A stretch of 64,000 nucleotides of DNA, taken from the NCBI RefSeq assembly GCF_005146945.1, contig NZ_SWMS01000012.1, positions 124,001 to 188,000 of the forward strand, read 5' to 3'. Numbering within the stretch: position 1 is the first letter of the stretch; each line of letters starts with the position of its first letter. Below are positions 55,328-64,000 of the stretch, piece after piece. The notes beneath the pieces were generated by a model. It saw nothing but the letters and a program-made list of their open reading frames with translations. It ran no database searches and was not told the origin of the DNA. The stretch comes from Prauserella endophytica. Its GTDB lineage: Bacteria; Actinomycetota; Actinomycetes; Mycobacteriales; Pseudonocardiaceae. Position numbers and translations under genes: made by a program.

Positions 55328-56116
55328 GTGAAGCGCGTCATGATTGTCGTCGCCGTCGTGGGGGCCGTCGGAGCCTGCGGAGCCGCCGCTGAGGACCCCG
55401 CTCCCGGCCCTGGCTCCGCCGAACGGCTGCGGGTCGAGGTGGTCGAGGAACTGCCCCACGACCCCCAGGCGTTCACCCAGGGCCTCGAGTTCGCGGGCGA
55501 CACCCTCTACGAGGGCACCGGCCTCGTCGGCCGCTCGTCGCTGCGCGCGGGCCCGGCAGGTGGAGAGCCGACGCGGCAGGTCGCGCTGCCCGAGCCGCTC
55601 TTCGGCGAGGGCATCACCGTGGTCGACACCACGATCTGGCAGCTGACCTGGCAGAACGGCGTCGCCATCGAGCGCGACGCGCAGACGCTCGCCGAGCGGC
55701 GCCGCGTCGAGTACTCCGGCGAGGGCTGGGGAATCTGCCACCAGCCGGACCGCGACCGGCTCGTCATGAGCGACGGCACGTCCACGCTGACGTTCCGCGA
55801 CCCCCGGACCTTCGCCGAGACGGGCTCGGTGACGGTCGCCGACGCGGGCCGTCGGATCGAGGACCTCAACGAGCTGGAATGCGTCGGCGACGCCGTCTAC
55901 GCCAACGTCTGGCAGACCGACGAGATCGTGCGGATCGACTCCAGCACCGGCGCCGTGACCGCCCGGATCGACGCCTCCGGGCTGCTCGAGCCCGGCGAGG
56001 AGGAGGGCGCCGACGTGCTCAACGGCATCGCCGCGTATCCGGGGACGGACCAGTTCCTGATCACTGGGAAGCTGTGGCCCAAGATGTTCAGGGTGAATCT
56101 CGTCCCGGTGTCCTGA
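55328..56116 (+). CDS. glutaminyl-peptide cyclotransferase, lipoprotein-like
   Basis: 262 residues from GTG 55328. Hydrophobic leader VMIVVAVVGAVGAC ends in a lipobox-like VGAC, so it is probably lipid-anchored outside. The mature part is a beta-propeller glutamine cyclase: LPHDPQAFTQGLEF, YEGTGLVGRSSLR, LTWQNGVA, NELECVGDAVYANVW, DVLNGIAAY. It forms N-terminal pyroglutamate on secreted peptides. Divergent from DUF3027. Confidence 0.87.
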   Translation: MKRVMIVVAVVGAVGACGAAAEDPAPGPGSAERLRVEVVEELPHDPQAFTQGLEFAGDTLYEGTGLVGRSSLRAGPAGGEPTRQVALPEPLFGEGITVVDTTIWQLTWQNGVAIERDAQTLAERRRVEYSGEGWGICHQPDRDRLVMSDGTSTLTFRDPRTFAETGSVTVADAGRRIEDLNELECVGDAVYANVWQTDEIVRIDSSTGAVTARIDASGLLEPGEEEGADVLNGIAAYPGTDQFLITGKLWPKMFRVNLVPVS

Positions 56117-56158
56117 TCGCGCAGCGCGGGACGCCCTGAGTACGGCAGGATTGGGTAC

Positions 56159-57967
56159 ATGCGTTCGAGCAGGAGGGGCAAGCGGAAATGGACGCCCGAA
56201 CCGGGGGCGAACCAGCCGCCTGCTGAGCGCACCCGCGTCAACCCGCCGCCGAGGCCGACCAGGGCCTACCGCCCCGAGCCCGCTCCGCAGCCGACCGCCG
56301 ACGACGCCCCGACCGGGGCCGTGCCGGTGCAGACCCCGCCCGCTTCGTCGCAGTCGCAGCCGCCACCCCACCAGCCGCCGCCGGGACCACACCGGGGCGC
56401 CCGCCCGTACCCGCCGCCTCCGCCGAGGCCGTGGAACCAGCCGCCACCCCCGCCGCAGCCTCCTCGGAACTACGAGCGCTACGACACCGGCGGCTACGCG
56501 CCCGGCCAGCCGAGGGACAGCGACGACCCGGGCAGGCAGGCGGACGACGACAAGACCCGCGCCGAGCACCGCTTCGACGGCGCCGACAACAGCCTGCCGA
56601 AGCTGCCGAAGAAGCTCACCGTCACGCGCGTCGCCGCGTTGCGCAGCCGGCAGCTCTCGGGCCAGGCCGTCGACGCCTTCCGCAGGGCCACCAAGGCCGA
56701 CGGCGCGGAGAAGTCAGGGCTCACGTCGCTGACCTACGCGGTGATGCTCAACTACGCCAGCGACGCCGCCATGGCCGTCGCGCTGGCGAACACGCTCTTC
56801 TTCGCGGCCAGCAGCGGCGAGAGCCGCGGCAAGGTCGCGCTGTACCTGCTGATCACCATCGCGCCGTTCGCGCTCGTCGCTCCCGTGATCGGCCCGGCGC
56901 TCGACAAGATCCAGCGGGGCCGCAGGCTCGCGATGTGCGTGGCGTCGGCCGGGCAGGCGCTCATGTGCGTGCTGATGGCGCTGAACTTCGACTCGTGGGT
57001 GCTCTACCCCGCCGCGCTCGGGAAGATGGTGCTCTCGAAGTCGTTCATGGTGCTCAAGGCTGCCGTGACGCCACGCGTGCTGCCGCCCGAGATCACACTG
57101 TCGAAGACCAATGCGCGGCTCGCCGTGTTCGGGCTCGCAGCCGGCGGCGCGTTCGGCGCCGTGGCCGCCGGCATCAACTCCGTCATCGGCTCGGCGGGCG
57201 CGCTCTGGTTCACGGCCGCCATCTGCGTGGCCGGTGCGGCGCAGGCGATGCGGATCCCGTCGTGGGTCGAGGTCACCGAGGGCGAGGTGCCCGCGTCCCT
57301 CAGCCAGCGCATGCCGGTGCAGAAGAAACGCCAGCCGATGGGCAGGCACATCGTGGTCGCGTTGTGGGGCAACGGGACCATCCGCGTGCTCACCGGCTTC
57401 CTGATGATGTTCGCCGCGTTCGCGGTGAAGGCGCAGACCGAGGAGGGCAACTACAGCCCCTTCATGCAGCTGCTGCTGCTCGGCATCATCGGCGCCGCGG
57501 CCGGTGCGGGCGGCTTCCTCGGCAACGCGCTGGGCTCGCGCATGCACTTCGGCAAGTCCGACCAGGTGGTGCTCGGCTGCGTCGCGGCGACGCTCGCGTC
57601 GACGATCCTCGCGGCACTGCTGGCCGGGCTCGCGACCGCGGCCGTGGTGGGTCTCGTCGGCGCCACCGCGAGCGCGCTCGCCAAGAACAGCCTCGACGCC
57701 GTGATCCAGGACGACCTGCCCGAGGAGTCCCGCGCGTCGGCGTTCGGCCGTTCCGAGACGGTGCTGCAGCTGGCGTGGGTGTTCGGCGGCGCGGTTGGTC
57801 TGCTGCTGCCGCCGACGTACTGGATCGGCTTCCTGGTGGTGTCGGTCCTGCTCGCGCTCGGGCTCACACAGACCTACCTCGTGCGCAAGGGTTCCTCGCT
57901 CGTCCCCGGCCTCGGCGGGGACCGGCCACTGCGCCCCGATCCCGCCGGTGCCAGGCGGGGACCGTAA
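56159..57967 (+). CDS. large MFS transporter with Pro-rich N-terminal tail
   Basis: 602 residues. About 140 residues of Pro/Arg-rich disordered tail (PPRPTRAYRPEP..) precede 10-12 membrane helices starting near residue 195. GPALDKIQRGRRLAMC is a motif-A-like loop. It resembles mycobacterial Rv0876c (recalled). Substrate unknown. The lipoprotein gene follows 10 bp later. Confidence 0.85.
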   Translation: MRSSRRGKRKWTPEPGANQPPAERTRVNPPPRPTRAYRPEPAPQPTADDAPTGAVPVQTPPASSQSQPPPHQPPPGPHRGARPYPPPPPRPWNQPPPPPQPPRNYERYDTGGYAPGQPRDSDDPGRQADDDKTRAEHRFDGADNSLPKLPKKLTVTRVAALRSRQLSGQAVDAFRRATKADGAEKSGLTSLTYAVMLNYASDAAMAVALANTLFFAASSGESRGKVALYLLITIAPFALVAPVIGPALDKIQRGRRLAMCVASAGQALMCVLMALNFDSWVLYPAALGKMVLSKSFMVLKAAVTPRVLPPEITLSKTNARLAVFGLAAGGAFGAVAAGINSVIGSAGALWFTAAICVAGAAQAMRIPSWVEVTEGEVPASLSQRMPVQKKRQPMGRHIVVALWGNGTIRVLTGFLMMFAAFAVKAQTEEGNYSPFMQLLLLGIIGAAAGAGGFLGNALGSRMHFGKSDQVVLGCVAATLASTILAALLAGLATAAVVGLVGATASALAKNSLDAVIQDDLPEESRASAFGRSETVLQLAWVFGGAVGLLLPPTYWIGFLVVSVLLALGLTQTYLVRKGSSLVPGLGGDRPLRPDPAGARRGP

Positions 57968-57977
57968 TCTTCGGGCC

Positions 57978-58481
57978 ATGCGACGTGCGGTAGTGGCGGT
58001 CCTCGGTGCCGCGGCGGTGGTTCTGGCGGGCTGCTCCGGCACCCATTTCCCGGAGGTCACCTTCTACGCCGACGGCGAGTCGGTGGCAGCCGAGCCGATG
58101 GACCAGTACTGCGACGGCATGTTGAAGGAATGCGAGCCCGCGGGTGAGCGCGTGTCGCTGAAGGTGCGGCCAGGCAAGTCCGTCCAGGTGTCGCTGCCCT
58201 CGGAGGTCACGAGCACCGTGTGGACGCTGTACGCGGAGTACCGCGACGCGTCCGGCGCCGTGAAGTTGCTGCCCCCGCGCACGTTCACCGACCGCGACGA
58301 TCCCCAGCAGGCCGTCACGGTCACGCCGGAGAAGCCGACCGACCAGCTGCTGACGGTGGAGATCCAGCAGCTCGGTGGCGTGTACGCCGCCGATCAGCAG
58401 GGCAACCCGATCCTCGACGAGAACGGCAATCCCCAGCTGCTCGCTCGCGGCGTGTGGTCGCTGAAGATCGACCCGGCCTGA
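57978..58481 (+). CDS. DUF2771 lipoprotein
   Basis: 167 residues from ATG 57978. Signal peptide with lipobox VLAGC (Cys19). The mature domain has two Cys (DQYCDGMLKECEP) and an Ig-like beta pattern, matching DUF2771. Adjacent to the MFS gene as in mycobacteria. Function unknown. Confidence 0.85.
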   Translation: MRRAVVAVLGAAAVVLAGCSGTHFPEVTFYADGESVAAEPMDQYCDGMLKECEPAGERVSLKVRPGKSVQVSLPSEVTSTVWTLYAEYRDASGAVKLLPPRTFTDRDDPQQAVTVTPEKPTDQLLTVEIQQLGGVYAADQQGNPILDENGNPQLLARGVWSLKIDPA

Positions 58482-58509
58482 CCCCGTTGACCCGCTGAGC
58501 CCGAAGCCC

Positions 58510-58616
58510 GCGGTGAAGGCCACCATGCCTGCGCCCACCCGTCTCCCACCACCACCCAAACGGAGACGCTGCGCGCCACTGTGTTCGATCAACGCAGTGA
58601 AGGTGGCCTTCACTGC
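58510..58616. repeat. palindromic 3'-end repeat, long form inverted, copy 12
   Basis: Reverse complement of the long form seen at copies 5 and 10, with core CCCAAACGGAGACGCTGCGCG and ending GCAGTGAAGG-TGG-CCTTCACTGC. Convergent gene ends on both sides. Confidence 0.92.
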
Positions 58617-58645
58617 GGCTTTGGGGCAGCTGAGGGCTGAGCGGG

Positions 58646-59041
58646 TTAGGGGTCGAGGTCCCTGGCGACGGCGCGCATGACCTCGGCGATCCGCTTGATG
58701 TTCTTGCGGTCCGGGTAACGGCCACGGCGCAGGTCCGGCTGAACCCGCATCTCCAGGAGCTTGATCATGTCCTCGATCAGGCCGTGCAACTCCTCGGCGG
58801 GGCGCCTGCGCGCCTCGGCCACCGAGGGCGGCGGGTCGAGCAGCCGGACGGAGAGTGCCTGGGGCCCGCGCCTGCCGTCGGCGACGCCGAACTCCAGCCG
58901 CTGCCCGGCCTTGAGGGCCTCCACCCCCTGCGGTAGCGCGGACTTCCGAATGTAGACGTCCTCTCCGCCATCCTGCGTGACGAAGCCGAACCCCTTGTCC
59001 GCGTCGTACCACTTGACCTTGCCGGTCGGCACTGCCCTCAC
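58646..59041 (-). CDS. cold-shock domain protein, CspB-like with C-terminal extension
   Basis: 131 residues. Residues 5-70 form a cold-shock domain ([25 protein letters not shown], the RNP1 and RNP2 motifs). A C-terminal helical extension of about 60 residues contains [28 protein letters not shown], as in the actinobacterial long CspB (Rv0871 in M. tuberculosis, recalled). GTG 59041 has AAGGA 5 nt upstream; GTG 59032 fits the family N-terminus better. RNA-binding. Confidence 0.92.
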   Translation of the reverse strand: MRAVPTGKVKWYDADKGFGFVTQDGGEDVYIRKSALPQGVEALKAGQRLEFGVADGRRGPQALSVRLLDPPPSVAEARRRPAEELHGLIEDMIKLLEMRVQPDLRRGRYPDRKNIKRIAEVMRAVARDLDP

Positions 59042-59194
59042 CCGTTCCTTCGCTACTCCTGCAACGCGCCCGGCCGCAGTGGCCGGCCCCGCACGACGAA
59101 CGCGCCCCAGGTGCGTACCCAGGACGCGTATCCACCAAGCCTATCTCGCCACACACCGTACGGAGAAGGACATAACGCGCTCTAAGATGGCGAC

Positions 59195-59416
59195 ATGGAG
59201 ACCGCCGTCCGCGACACCGCCCGTAAGTCCTGGTTGATGAGGCTCGGCATCGCGCTGTTCGCCCTCGGCATGCTGGCCGTGATCGTCGTGTTCGTACTCT
59301 TCGCCGCCGGGCTCGAGGACCTGCCCGTGTGGCTGTCGGCGGCCGCGGGCGTGATCACGCCGCTCGGTCTCGGCCTGGGCCTCATCGCGCTGGTCCGCGA
59401 ACACCGCCAGCGTTAG
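59195..59416 (+). CDS. small two-helix membrane protein
   Basis: 73 residues, two hydrophobic segments (15-38 and 45-65) joined by LEDLPVW, and a basic C-terminus. No family name recognised. Its TAG stop overlaps the TAA stop of the convergent HAD gene by 2 bp. Confidence 0.7.
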   Translation: METAVRDTARKSWLMRLGIALFALGMLAVIVVFVLFAAGLEDLPVWLSAAAGVITPLGLGLGLIALVREHRQR

Positions 59417-60030
59417 TCGCTGTTCGCCGCCAGCCAGTCCGGGAACTCGGCGAGCGAGCCGAGCACCACGTCCGCGCCTGCCGCCAGCAGTTGCTCACGC
59501 GTGCACGGTCCCGTGACGACGCCGACGGCGAGCGCCCCCGCGGCCTTCGCGCCCTCCATGTCCCCGGTGTAGTCGCCGACGTAGGCCACCGCGCCGTGCT
59601 CGGTGAGCGCCACCGCCTTGCCGGTCGCCCACAGGTCGCCCACGAGCGCGTCGACATCGAACGCGAGCGCCTTCACGTGCAGTGCCGCGTTGGGCTCGTA
59701 CTTGCCCGTCACGACCAGCGTCGTGCCGCCGAGCCGGTGCACGGCTCCCAGCGACTCGGCCGCGCCGGGCAGCGCGACCGTGCGCGGGACCACCACGTCC
59801 GGGTAGATCTCGCGGAACCGGGAGACGAGCTCTGGAATGCGCTCCTCCGGGGTCTCGAACCCGCGTAGCACGTGGTCGAGCGGCGGACCCAGGTTGGCCG
59901 CGAAGTACTCGCCGTCGAGCGGGTAACCGCTCTCCTCGGCGAGCTCGCCCATGGCCGCGATCATGCCCGACCGAGGGTCGATCAACGTCATGTCCAGGTC
60001 GAAACCGACACACCCCACACGTATCCCCAC
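59413..60030 (-). CDS. HAD family hydrolase (phosphatase)
   Basis: About 205 residues. HAD motif I FDLDMTLID, motif II LVVTGKYE and motif III/IV YVGDYTGDM. Resembles phosphoglycolate phosphatases. GTG 60030 or GTG 60018 (after GGTGGGG) are the best starts; ATG 60063 is also in frame. Divergent from a TetR gene with about 90 bp between. Confidence 0.87.
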   Translation of the reverse strand: MGIRVGCVGFDLDMTLIDPRSGMIAAMGELAEESGYPLDGEYFAANLGPPLDHVLRGFETPEERIPELVSRFREIYPDVVVPRTVALPGAAESLGAVHRLGGTTLVVTGKYEPNAALHVKALAFDVDALVGDLWATGKAVALTEHGAVAYVGDYTGDMEGAKAAGALAVGVVTGPCTREQLLAAGADVVLGSLAEFPDWLAANSD

Positions 60031-60085
60031 CAGCTCACCGTATCGGGTCGCCGCGTTTGACATTCGAACGGAGGATGTCGAGCTT

Positions 60086-60112
60086 CTTGACACCAGACGT
60101 GTCTGTGTCAAG
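60086..60112. promoter_or_regulatory. TetR operator candidate upstream of R2lox operon
   Basis: Arms CTTGACAC (60086-60093) and GTGTCAAG (60105-60112) with 11 bp between. TTGACA inside the left arm works as a -35 element, and CAAGCT (60109-60114) could be -10, which puts the start of transcription at the TetR GTG. Binding there would block the promoter. Confidence 0.6.
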
Positions 60113-60120
60113 CTGAATAC

Positions 60121-60711
60121 GTGTCGCAGGTCACTTCATTCACCGAACGCACGAAGGCGTCGCTGCGGGAGCAGCTGCTCGACGCCGCCACCGACCTGCT
60201 GCCCGCACGCGGGTACGCGGGGCTGCGGATGGCCGACGTCGCGGCGAAGGTGGGGGTGAGCAGGCAGACCGTCTACAACGAGTTCGGCAGCAAGGCCGCG
60301 CTCGTGCAGGCGGTGGCACTGCGCACGATGGCCGAGTTCGCCGAGGGCATCCAGCAGCGGCTCGACGCCGCGGCCGACGTGCTCACCGGTGTCCACGACG
60401 CGACCGTGTTCACCATCGAGCACGCGCGGCGCAACCGGCTGGTCGCCGCCGCGCTCGGCACCGAGGCAGGCGAGGACCTGCTGCCCTACCTCACCACGCG
60501 CGGCGAGCCGATCCTGCGCGCCGCGGGTGAGGTGGCCGTGGCCTACCTGCGCGACCGGCTGCCCGGACTGTCCGATCCGGACTTCGTCGCCGAGACCCAG
60601 ATCCGGCTCACGCTGAGCTACCTGGTGTTGCCGACTCACACGGCCGAGGAGGCGGCGGACGGAGTCTGCACCGTGCTGACGGCACTGATCCATTCGTCCA
60701 CAACGGAGTGA
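60121..60711 (+). CDS. TetR/AcrR family regulator of R2lox
   Basis: 196 residues from GTG 60121. HTH ([25 protein letters not shown]) at about 36-60. Leaderless: the GTG coincides with the likely transcription start. Cotranscribed with R2lox; the pair is also known from M. tuberculosis (Rv0232-Rv0233, recalled). Probably autoregulates through 60086-60112. Confidence 0.9.
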   Translation: MSQVTSFTERTKASLREQLLDAATDLLPARGYAGLRMADVAAKVGVSRQTVYNEFGSKAALVQAVALRTMAEFAEGIQQRLDAAADVLTGVHDATVFTIEHARRNRLVAAALGTEAGEDLLPYLTTRGEPILRAAGEVAVAYLRDRLPGLSDPDFVAETQIRLTLSYLVLPTHTAEEAADGVCTVLTALIHSSTTE

Positions 60712-60727
60712 AACGGAAGGGATGACC

Positions 60728-61687
60728 ATGACCGGAACCATCGCACCGCACCGGGAAGGCTTTCAGTCACTGCGCCGCGGCGGGCTCAACTGGGAGTCGT
60801 TCCCGCTGCGCCTGTTCGTCAAGGGCAACAAGAAGTTCTGGAACCCCGCGGACATCGACTTCAGCGCCGACCGCGCCGACTGGGAGTCGCTGAACGACGA
60901 GGAACGCCGCTCGGCGACGTACCTGTGCGCGCAGTTCATCGCGGGCGAGGAGGCGGTGACCGAGGACATCCAGCCGTTCATGCAGGCGATGGCGGCCGAA
61001 GGCAGGCTCGCCGACGAGATGTACCTGACGCAGTTCTGCTTCGAGGAAGCCAAGCACACCGAGGTGTTCCGGCGCTGGATGGACGCCGTCGGGCTCACCG
61101 ACGACCTCCATCCCTATGTCGCCGAGAACCCCCACTACCGCAAGCTCTTCTACGAGGAGCTGCCCGAGTCGTTGCACGTGCTGGCGAGCGATCCTAGCCC
61201 CGTCAACCAGATCCGCGCGAGCGTCACCTACAACCACGTCATCGAGGGCAGTCTGGCGCTCACCGGGTACTACGCGTGGCAGAAGGTCTGTACCGTGCGC
61301 GGCATCCTGCCCGGCATGCAGGAGCTGGTCCGCCGCATCGGCGACGACGAGCGCAGGCACATGGCGTGGGGCACCTTCACGTGCCGCAGGCACATCGCGG
61401 CCGACGACTCGCTGTGGGAGGTCGTCCAGCAACGCATGGGTGAGCTGCTGCCGCACGCGCTCGGCATGATCGAGTGGGTCAACGCCCAGTTCGAGGAACC
61501 GCCCTTCGGCATCGACAACCAGGAGTTCGTCCAGTACGCGGCCGACCGGGCACAGCGCAGGCTCGGCGCGATCGAGTCGGCGAGGGGCGCCGACGTCGCC
61601 GCCATCGACGTGGACTACTCACCGGAGCAACTGGAGGAGACCTTCGGTAGCGAGGACGCGAAGGCGTTCGCGGAGGTCGCTGGCTGA
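60728..61687 (+). CDS. R2-like ligand-binding oxidase (Mn/Fe)
   Basis: 319 residues from ATG 60728, 6-7 nt after GGAAGGG; ATG 60722 is also in frame. All metal ligands of the R2lox family are present: Glu74, Glu107, His110, Glu173, Glu208 and His211. The Val77-Tyr168 pair that forms the ether cross-link in the mycobacterial protein is also conserved. Unlike ribonucleotide reductase R2 it has no radical-bearing Tyr partner role. Oxidises an unknown, probably fatty-acid-like, ligand. Confidence 0.93.
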   Translation: MTGTIAPHREGFQSLRRGGLNWESFPLRLFVKGNKKFWNPADIDFSADRADWESLNDEERRSATYLCAQFIAGEEAVTEDIQPFMQAMAAEGRLADEMYLTQFCFEEAKHTEVFRRWMDAVGLTDDLHPYVAENPHYRKLFYEELPESLHVLASDPSPVNQIRASVTYNHVIEGSLALTGYYAWQKVCTVRGILPGMQELVRRIGDDERRHMAWGTFTCRRHIAADDSLWEVVQQRMGELLPHALGMIEWVNAQFEEPPFGIDNQEFVQYAADRAQRRLGAIESARGADVAAIDVDYSPEQLEETFGSEDAKAFAEVAG

Positions 61688-61734
61688 TCATCGGCTAGGC
61701 TGCGCGGAAAAGGGGCGAGAACTCCGGGAGAAGC

Positions 61735-62766
61735 GTGCCGTTCCTGCTGTCGCGACTGCTTGCCAGGTTCAGCGTGCTCACGAGCTGGGCCACGCCCGTC
61801 GCGGTGATCCTGGTCGTCTTCGGGACGAGCTGGCCGCTCATGGCGCTGGCCGAGCCCGCGGGCAGCGAGCTGGTGCGGCCCGGCAACTACTGGTGGTACT
61901 TCGTGATCACCACGTCGACCGTCGGCTACGGCGACTTCTTCCCGGAAACGGTGCCCGGCCGCGTGGTGGGCGCCTACGTGGTCGTCGGCGGCATCACCGC
62001 GCTCACAACGGTGTTCACCAAGATCGCGTCCGTGCTCGAACGGCGAAGGGGACGGCGAATGCAGGGTTCCGGGACCGTCGACGCGGCAGGTCACGTCGTG
62101 CTCATCGGCTACACCCCCGGCCGCACCGAGCGCATCGCGGCCGAGCTGCTGGCCGATACCACGGCGAACAGGCTCGTGCTGTGCGCTTGGGACGACGTCG
62201 GCGCGCACCCGATGGCCGACCAGCCCGTCGACTACGTGCGGGGCGACCTCACCGACGACGACGTGCTGCGCCGGGCCGGCGTGCACCGCGCCGCCGGGGT
62301 GCTCGTGGACGCCCGCGACGACAACGAGGCGCTCGCGATCGCGCTCGCGGTCGACCACCTCACCCGCGAGGCGCACACCGTGGTGACGCTGCGGGACCTC
62401 GCGCGCACGTCGCTGCTCGGCTACATCGGCGAGCGGATCCGCTGCATCCAGTGGCACACGCCCCGGATGATCACCGAGGAGCTGCAGTCGCCCGGCATCG
62501 CGGAGGTGTACGCGGAGCTGATGACCCACGGCGGCGCCAACACCTACTCGGTCACGATGCCCGAGGCGGCGGGCGCGGTGCGGGCGGGGCACCTCCGCAC
62601 CGCGCTGGGCCGCCGTCACGGCGCGACGCTGCTCGCCGCCCGCACCGGAGGCCGGCTCCTGGTCAACCCCGGCTGGGACGACGAGCTGACACCGGGCGCG
62701 GTGCTGTACTACGTCGGCTCGCGACGGCTGACATCCGAGGAGGTCGCGGGCGCGTTGCGTGCCTAG
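61735..62766 (+). CDS. potassium channel with RCK/TrkA-N domain
   Basis: 343 residues from GTG 61735, after GGGAGAAGC. Two membrane helices with pore loop and filter STVGYGDFF (residues about 61-69), then a cytosolic RCK domain (VVLIGYTPGRTERIA, NAD-like fold) and a C-terminal half (about 270-343). The arrangement fits MthK/TrkA-type channels. Function: potassium gating. Its stop lies within a CCTAGG inverted-repeat end. Confidence 0.9.
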   Translation: MPFLLSRLLARFSVLTSWATPVAVILVVFGTSWPLMALAEPAGSELVRPGNYWWYFVITTSTVGYGDFFPETVPGRVVGAYVVVGGITALTTVFTKIASVLERRRGRRMQGSGTVDAAGHVVLIGYTPGRTERIAAELLADTTANRLVLCAWDDVGAHPMADQPVDYVRGDLTDDDVLRRAGVHRAAGVLVDARDDNEALAIALAVDHLTREAHTVVTLRDLARTSLLGYIGERIRCIQWHTPRMITEELQSPGIAEVYAELMTHGGANTYSVTMPEAAGAVRAGHLRTALGRRHGATLLAARTGGRLLVNPGWDDELTPGAVLYYVGSRRLTSEEVAGALRA

Positions 62767-62980
62767 GAGCGCTGAACAACCGTTGCCCTGCGCGACGCCC
62801 AGACGGCGCCTCGCCGCGTTGCCGGAAATCCCGAGCACGACCCGATAGAGGGCTTCCCTCCGCCTTGCTGGGCTCGGGTGCCCGGTGTCCCGCAAGGACC
62901 TCGGGTGGCGAGTGTCCCGCAAGGACACCGCCGCCTGATCGCCGCTCGCTACGGGCGGGGCTGTTCAGCACACTCCTAGG
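62762..62980. repeat. element with terminal inverted repeats between convergent genes
   Basis: Left end CCTAGGAGCGCTGAACA (62762-62778) and right end TGTTCAGCACACTCCTAGG (62962-62980) are inverted copies apart from CG versus TGTG in the middle. Inside are two direct copies of GTGTCCCGCAAGGAC (62885-62899, 62912-62926), of which the second forms a GTGTCC/GGACAC hairpin. Both genes' TAG stops lie within the ends. Either a MITE-like insertion or a large bidirectional terminator. Confidence 0.7.
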
Positions 62981-64000
62981 CGTGCTTCAGCCGCGCGACG
63001 TCCTCGAGTCCCAGCAGTTCCACGGACTTTGCGCGCATCTCGACCTTGCGGACCTTGCCGGTGACCGTCATCGGGAACTCCTCGACGACGTGGACGTAGC
63101 GCGGGATCTTGTAGTGCGCGAGCTTGCCTGCGCAGAACTCGCGCAGGCTCTCGGCGGTCAGCGCCTCGGCGCCCTCCCGCATCCGGACCCACGCCATCAG
63201 CTCCTCGCCGTACTTGGCGTCGGGCACGCCGATCACCTGCGCGTCGATGATGTCCGGGTGCGTGTAGAGGAACTCCTCGATCTCCCTCGGGTAGATGTTC
63301 TCGCCACCGCGGATCACCATGTCCTTGATGCGACCGGTGATGTTCACGTAGCCCTCGTCGTCCATCACCGCGAGGTCGCCGGTGTGCATCCAGCGTGCCG
63401 CGTCGATCGCCTCGGCCGTCTTGTCCGGCTGCTCCCAGTACCCGAGCATCACCGAGTACCCGCGCGTGCACAGCTCGCCCGGCTCCCCGCGCGGCGCGGT
63501 GAGGCCCGTCTCCGGGTCGACGATCTTGACCTCGAGGTGCGGGCCGACCCGGCCGACCGTCGAGACGCGGCGCTCGATCGAGTCGTCCGCGCGCGTCTGC
63601 GTGGACACCGGCGAGGTCTCCGTCATGCCGTAGCAGATCGACACCTCCGCCATGCCCATCCGCTCGATGACCTGCTTCATCACCTCGACGGGGCACGGCG
63701 AGCCCGCCATGATGCCGGTGCGCAGCGACGAGAGGTCGAACGACTCGAACGACGGATCGGACAGCTCGGCGATGAACATCGTCGGCACGCCGTACAACGA
63801 CGTGCAGCGCTCCGCCTGCACGGCCTCCAGCGTGGCCTTCGGCTCGAAGGACGGCGCCGGGATCACCATGCACGCGCCGTGGCTCGTGGCCGCGAGGTTG
63901 CCCATCACCATGCCGAAGCAGTGGTAGAAGGGCACCGGGATGCAGATGCGGTCGGCTTCGGTGTAGCCGCACAGCTCGCCGACGAAGAAGCCGTTGTTGA
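62976..64000 (-). CDS. AMP-binding acyl-CoA synthetase (5' end outside window)
   Basis: About 341 residues visible; the frame continues past the end of the window ([30 protein letters not shown]), so the N-terminus is missing. ANL-superfamily motifs: YGMTETSPV (A5), [22 protein letters not shown] (A7-A8), [14 protein letters not shown], and the catalytic Lys in VTGKVRK near the end. It activates a fatty or aromatic acid to its CoA ester via the adenylate. Confidence 0.92.
   Translation of the reverse strand, partial: NNGFFVGELCGYTEADRICIPVPFYHCFGMVMGNLAATSHGACMVIPAPSFEPKATLEAVQAERCTSLYGVPTMFIAELSDPSFESFDLSSLRTGIMAGSPCPVEVMKQVIERMGMAEVSICYGMTETSPVSTQTRADDSIERRVSTVGRVGPHLEVKIVDPETGLTAPRGEPGELCTRGYSVMLGYWEQPDKTAEAIDAARWMHTGDLAVMDDEGYVNITGRIKDMVIRGGENIYPREIEEFLYTHPDIIDAQVIGVPDAKYGEELMAWVRMREGAEALTAESLREFCAGKLAHYKIPRYVHVVEEFPMTVTGKVRKVEMRAKSVELLGLEDVARLKHA

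Overview
The window is very GC-rich DNA with densely packed genes, many GTG starts and 4-bp stop/start overlaps. It looks like the chromosome of a mycothiol-producing actinomycete. Markers are an S-(hydroxymethyl)mycothiol dehydrogenase, SepH, DUF2530/DUF2537/DUF2771/DUF3027 proteins, an EphD-type hydrolase-reductase fusion and R2lox. Gene order plus the abundant palindromic intergenic repeats make Pseudonocardiales (Amycolatopsis/Saccharomonospora-like) my best guess. That placement is inference.

Layout. 1-9 kb: C39-like peptidase (cut by the window edge), mycothiol-dependent formaldehyde dehydrogenase with a coupled GGCT-like gene, an AgpS-like flavoprotein divergent from a TetR-GlpD pair (same trio as M. 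tuberculosis Rv2251-Rv2250c-Rv2249c, from memory), and a NatAB-like ABC exporter. 9-20.7 kb: secreted 5'-nucleotidase, GltA citrate synthase, PfkB sugar kinase, TetR/acyl-CoA dehydrogenase pair, amidohydrolase plus aldose epimerase, APC permease, EntS-like MFS. 20.9-31.6 kb: PdxH divergent from a second citrate synthase, DoxX protein, TetR plus EphD-like fusion, MFS with a Glu-Pro linker, and an ABC exporter with its own two-component system. 31.6-35.2 kb: serine hydrolase, SerC, SepH. 35.2-40.4 kb: a probable accessory sugar locus (UDP-sulfoquinovose-synthase-like enzyme, GtrA, a two-step glycosyltransferase fusion, a nucleotide-sugar epimerase). 40.4-59.4 kb: YjbR, DUF2537, TrmH, glutamate-cysteine-ligase-like enzyme, TetR and heme oxygenase, SOD, MFS/MarR, PEP-mutase-like enzyme with ArsR, AzgA-like permease, DUF2530, sacsin-like ATPase with DUF3027, glutaminyl cyclase, MFS, DUF2771 lipoprotein, CspB-like protein. 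Much of this matches the Rv0871-Rv0884c neighbourhood. 59.4-64 kb: HAD phosphatase, TetR and R2lox, K+ channel, acyl-CoA synthetase (cut by the window end).

Two things stand out. First, a dispersed family of nested palindromes occurs at 12 loci, always at gene 3' ends, and in several cases supplies the stop codon. Second, the sugar locus interrupts the otherwise conserved SepH-DUF2537 neighbourhood and encodes what looks like a complete route from UDP-sulfosugar to a polyprenol-linked, flipped and transferred glycan. Iron logic is also visible: a near-perfect IdeR/DtxR box, two weaker ones, heme oxygenase and two EntS-like exporters.
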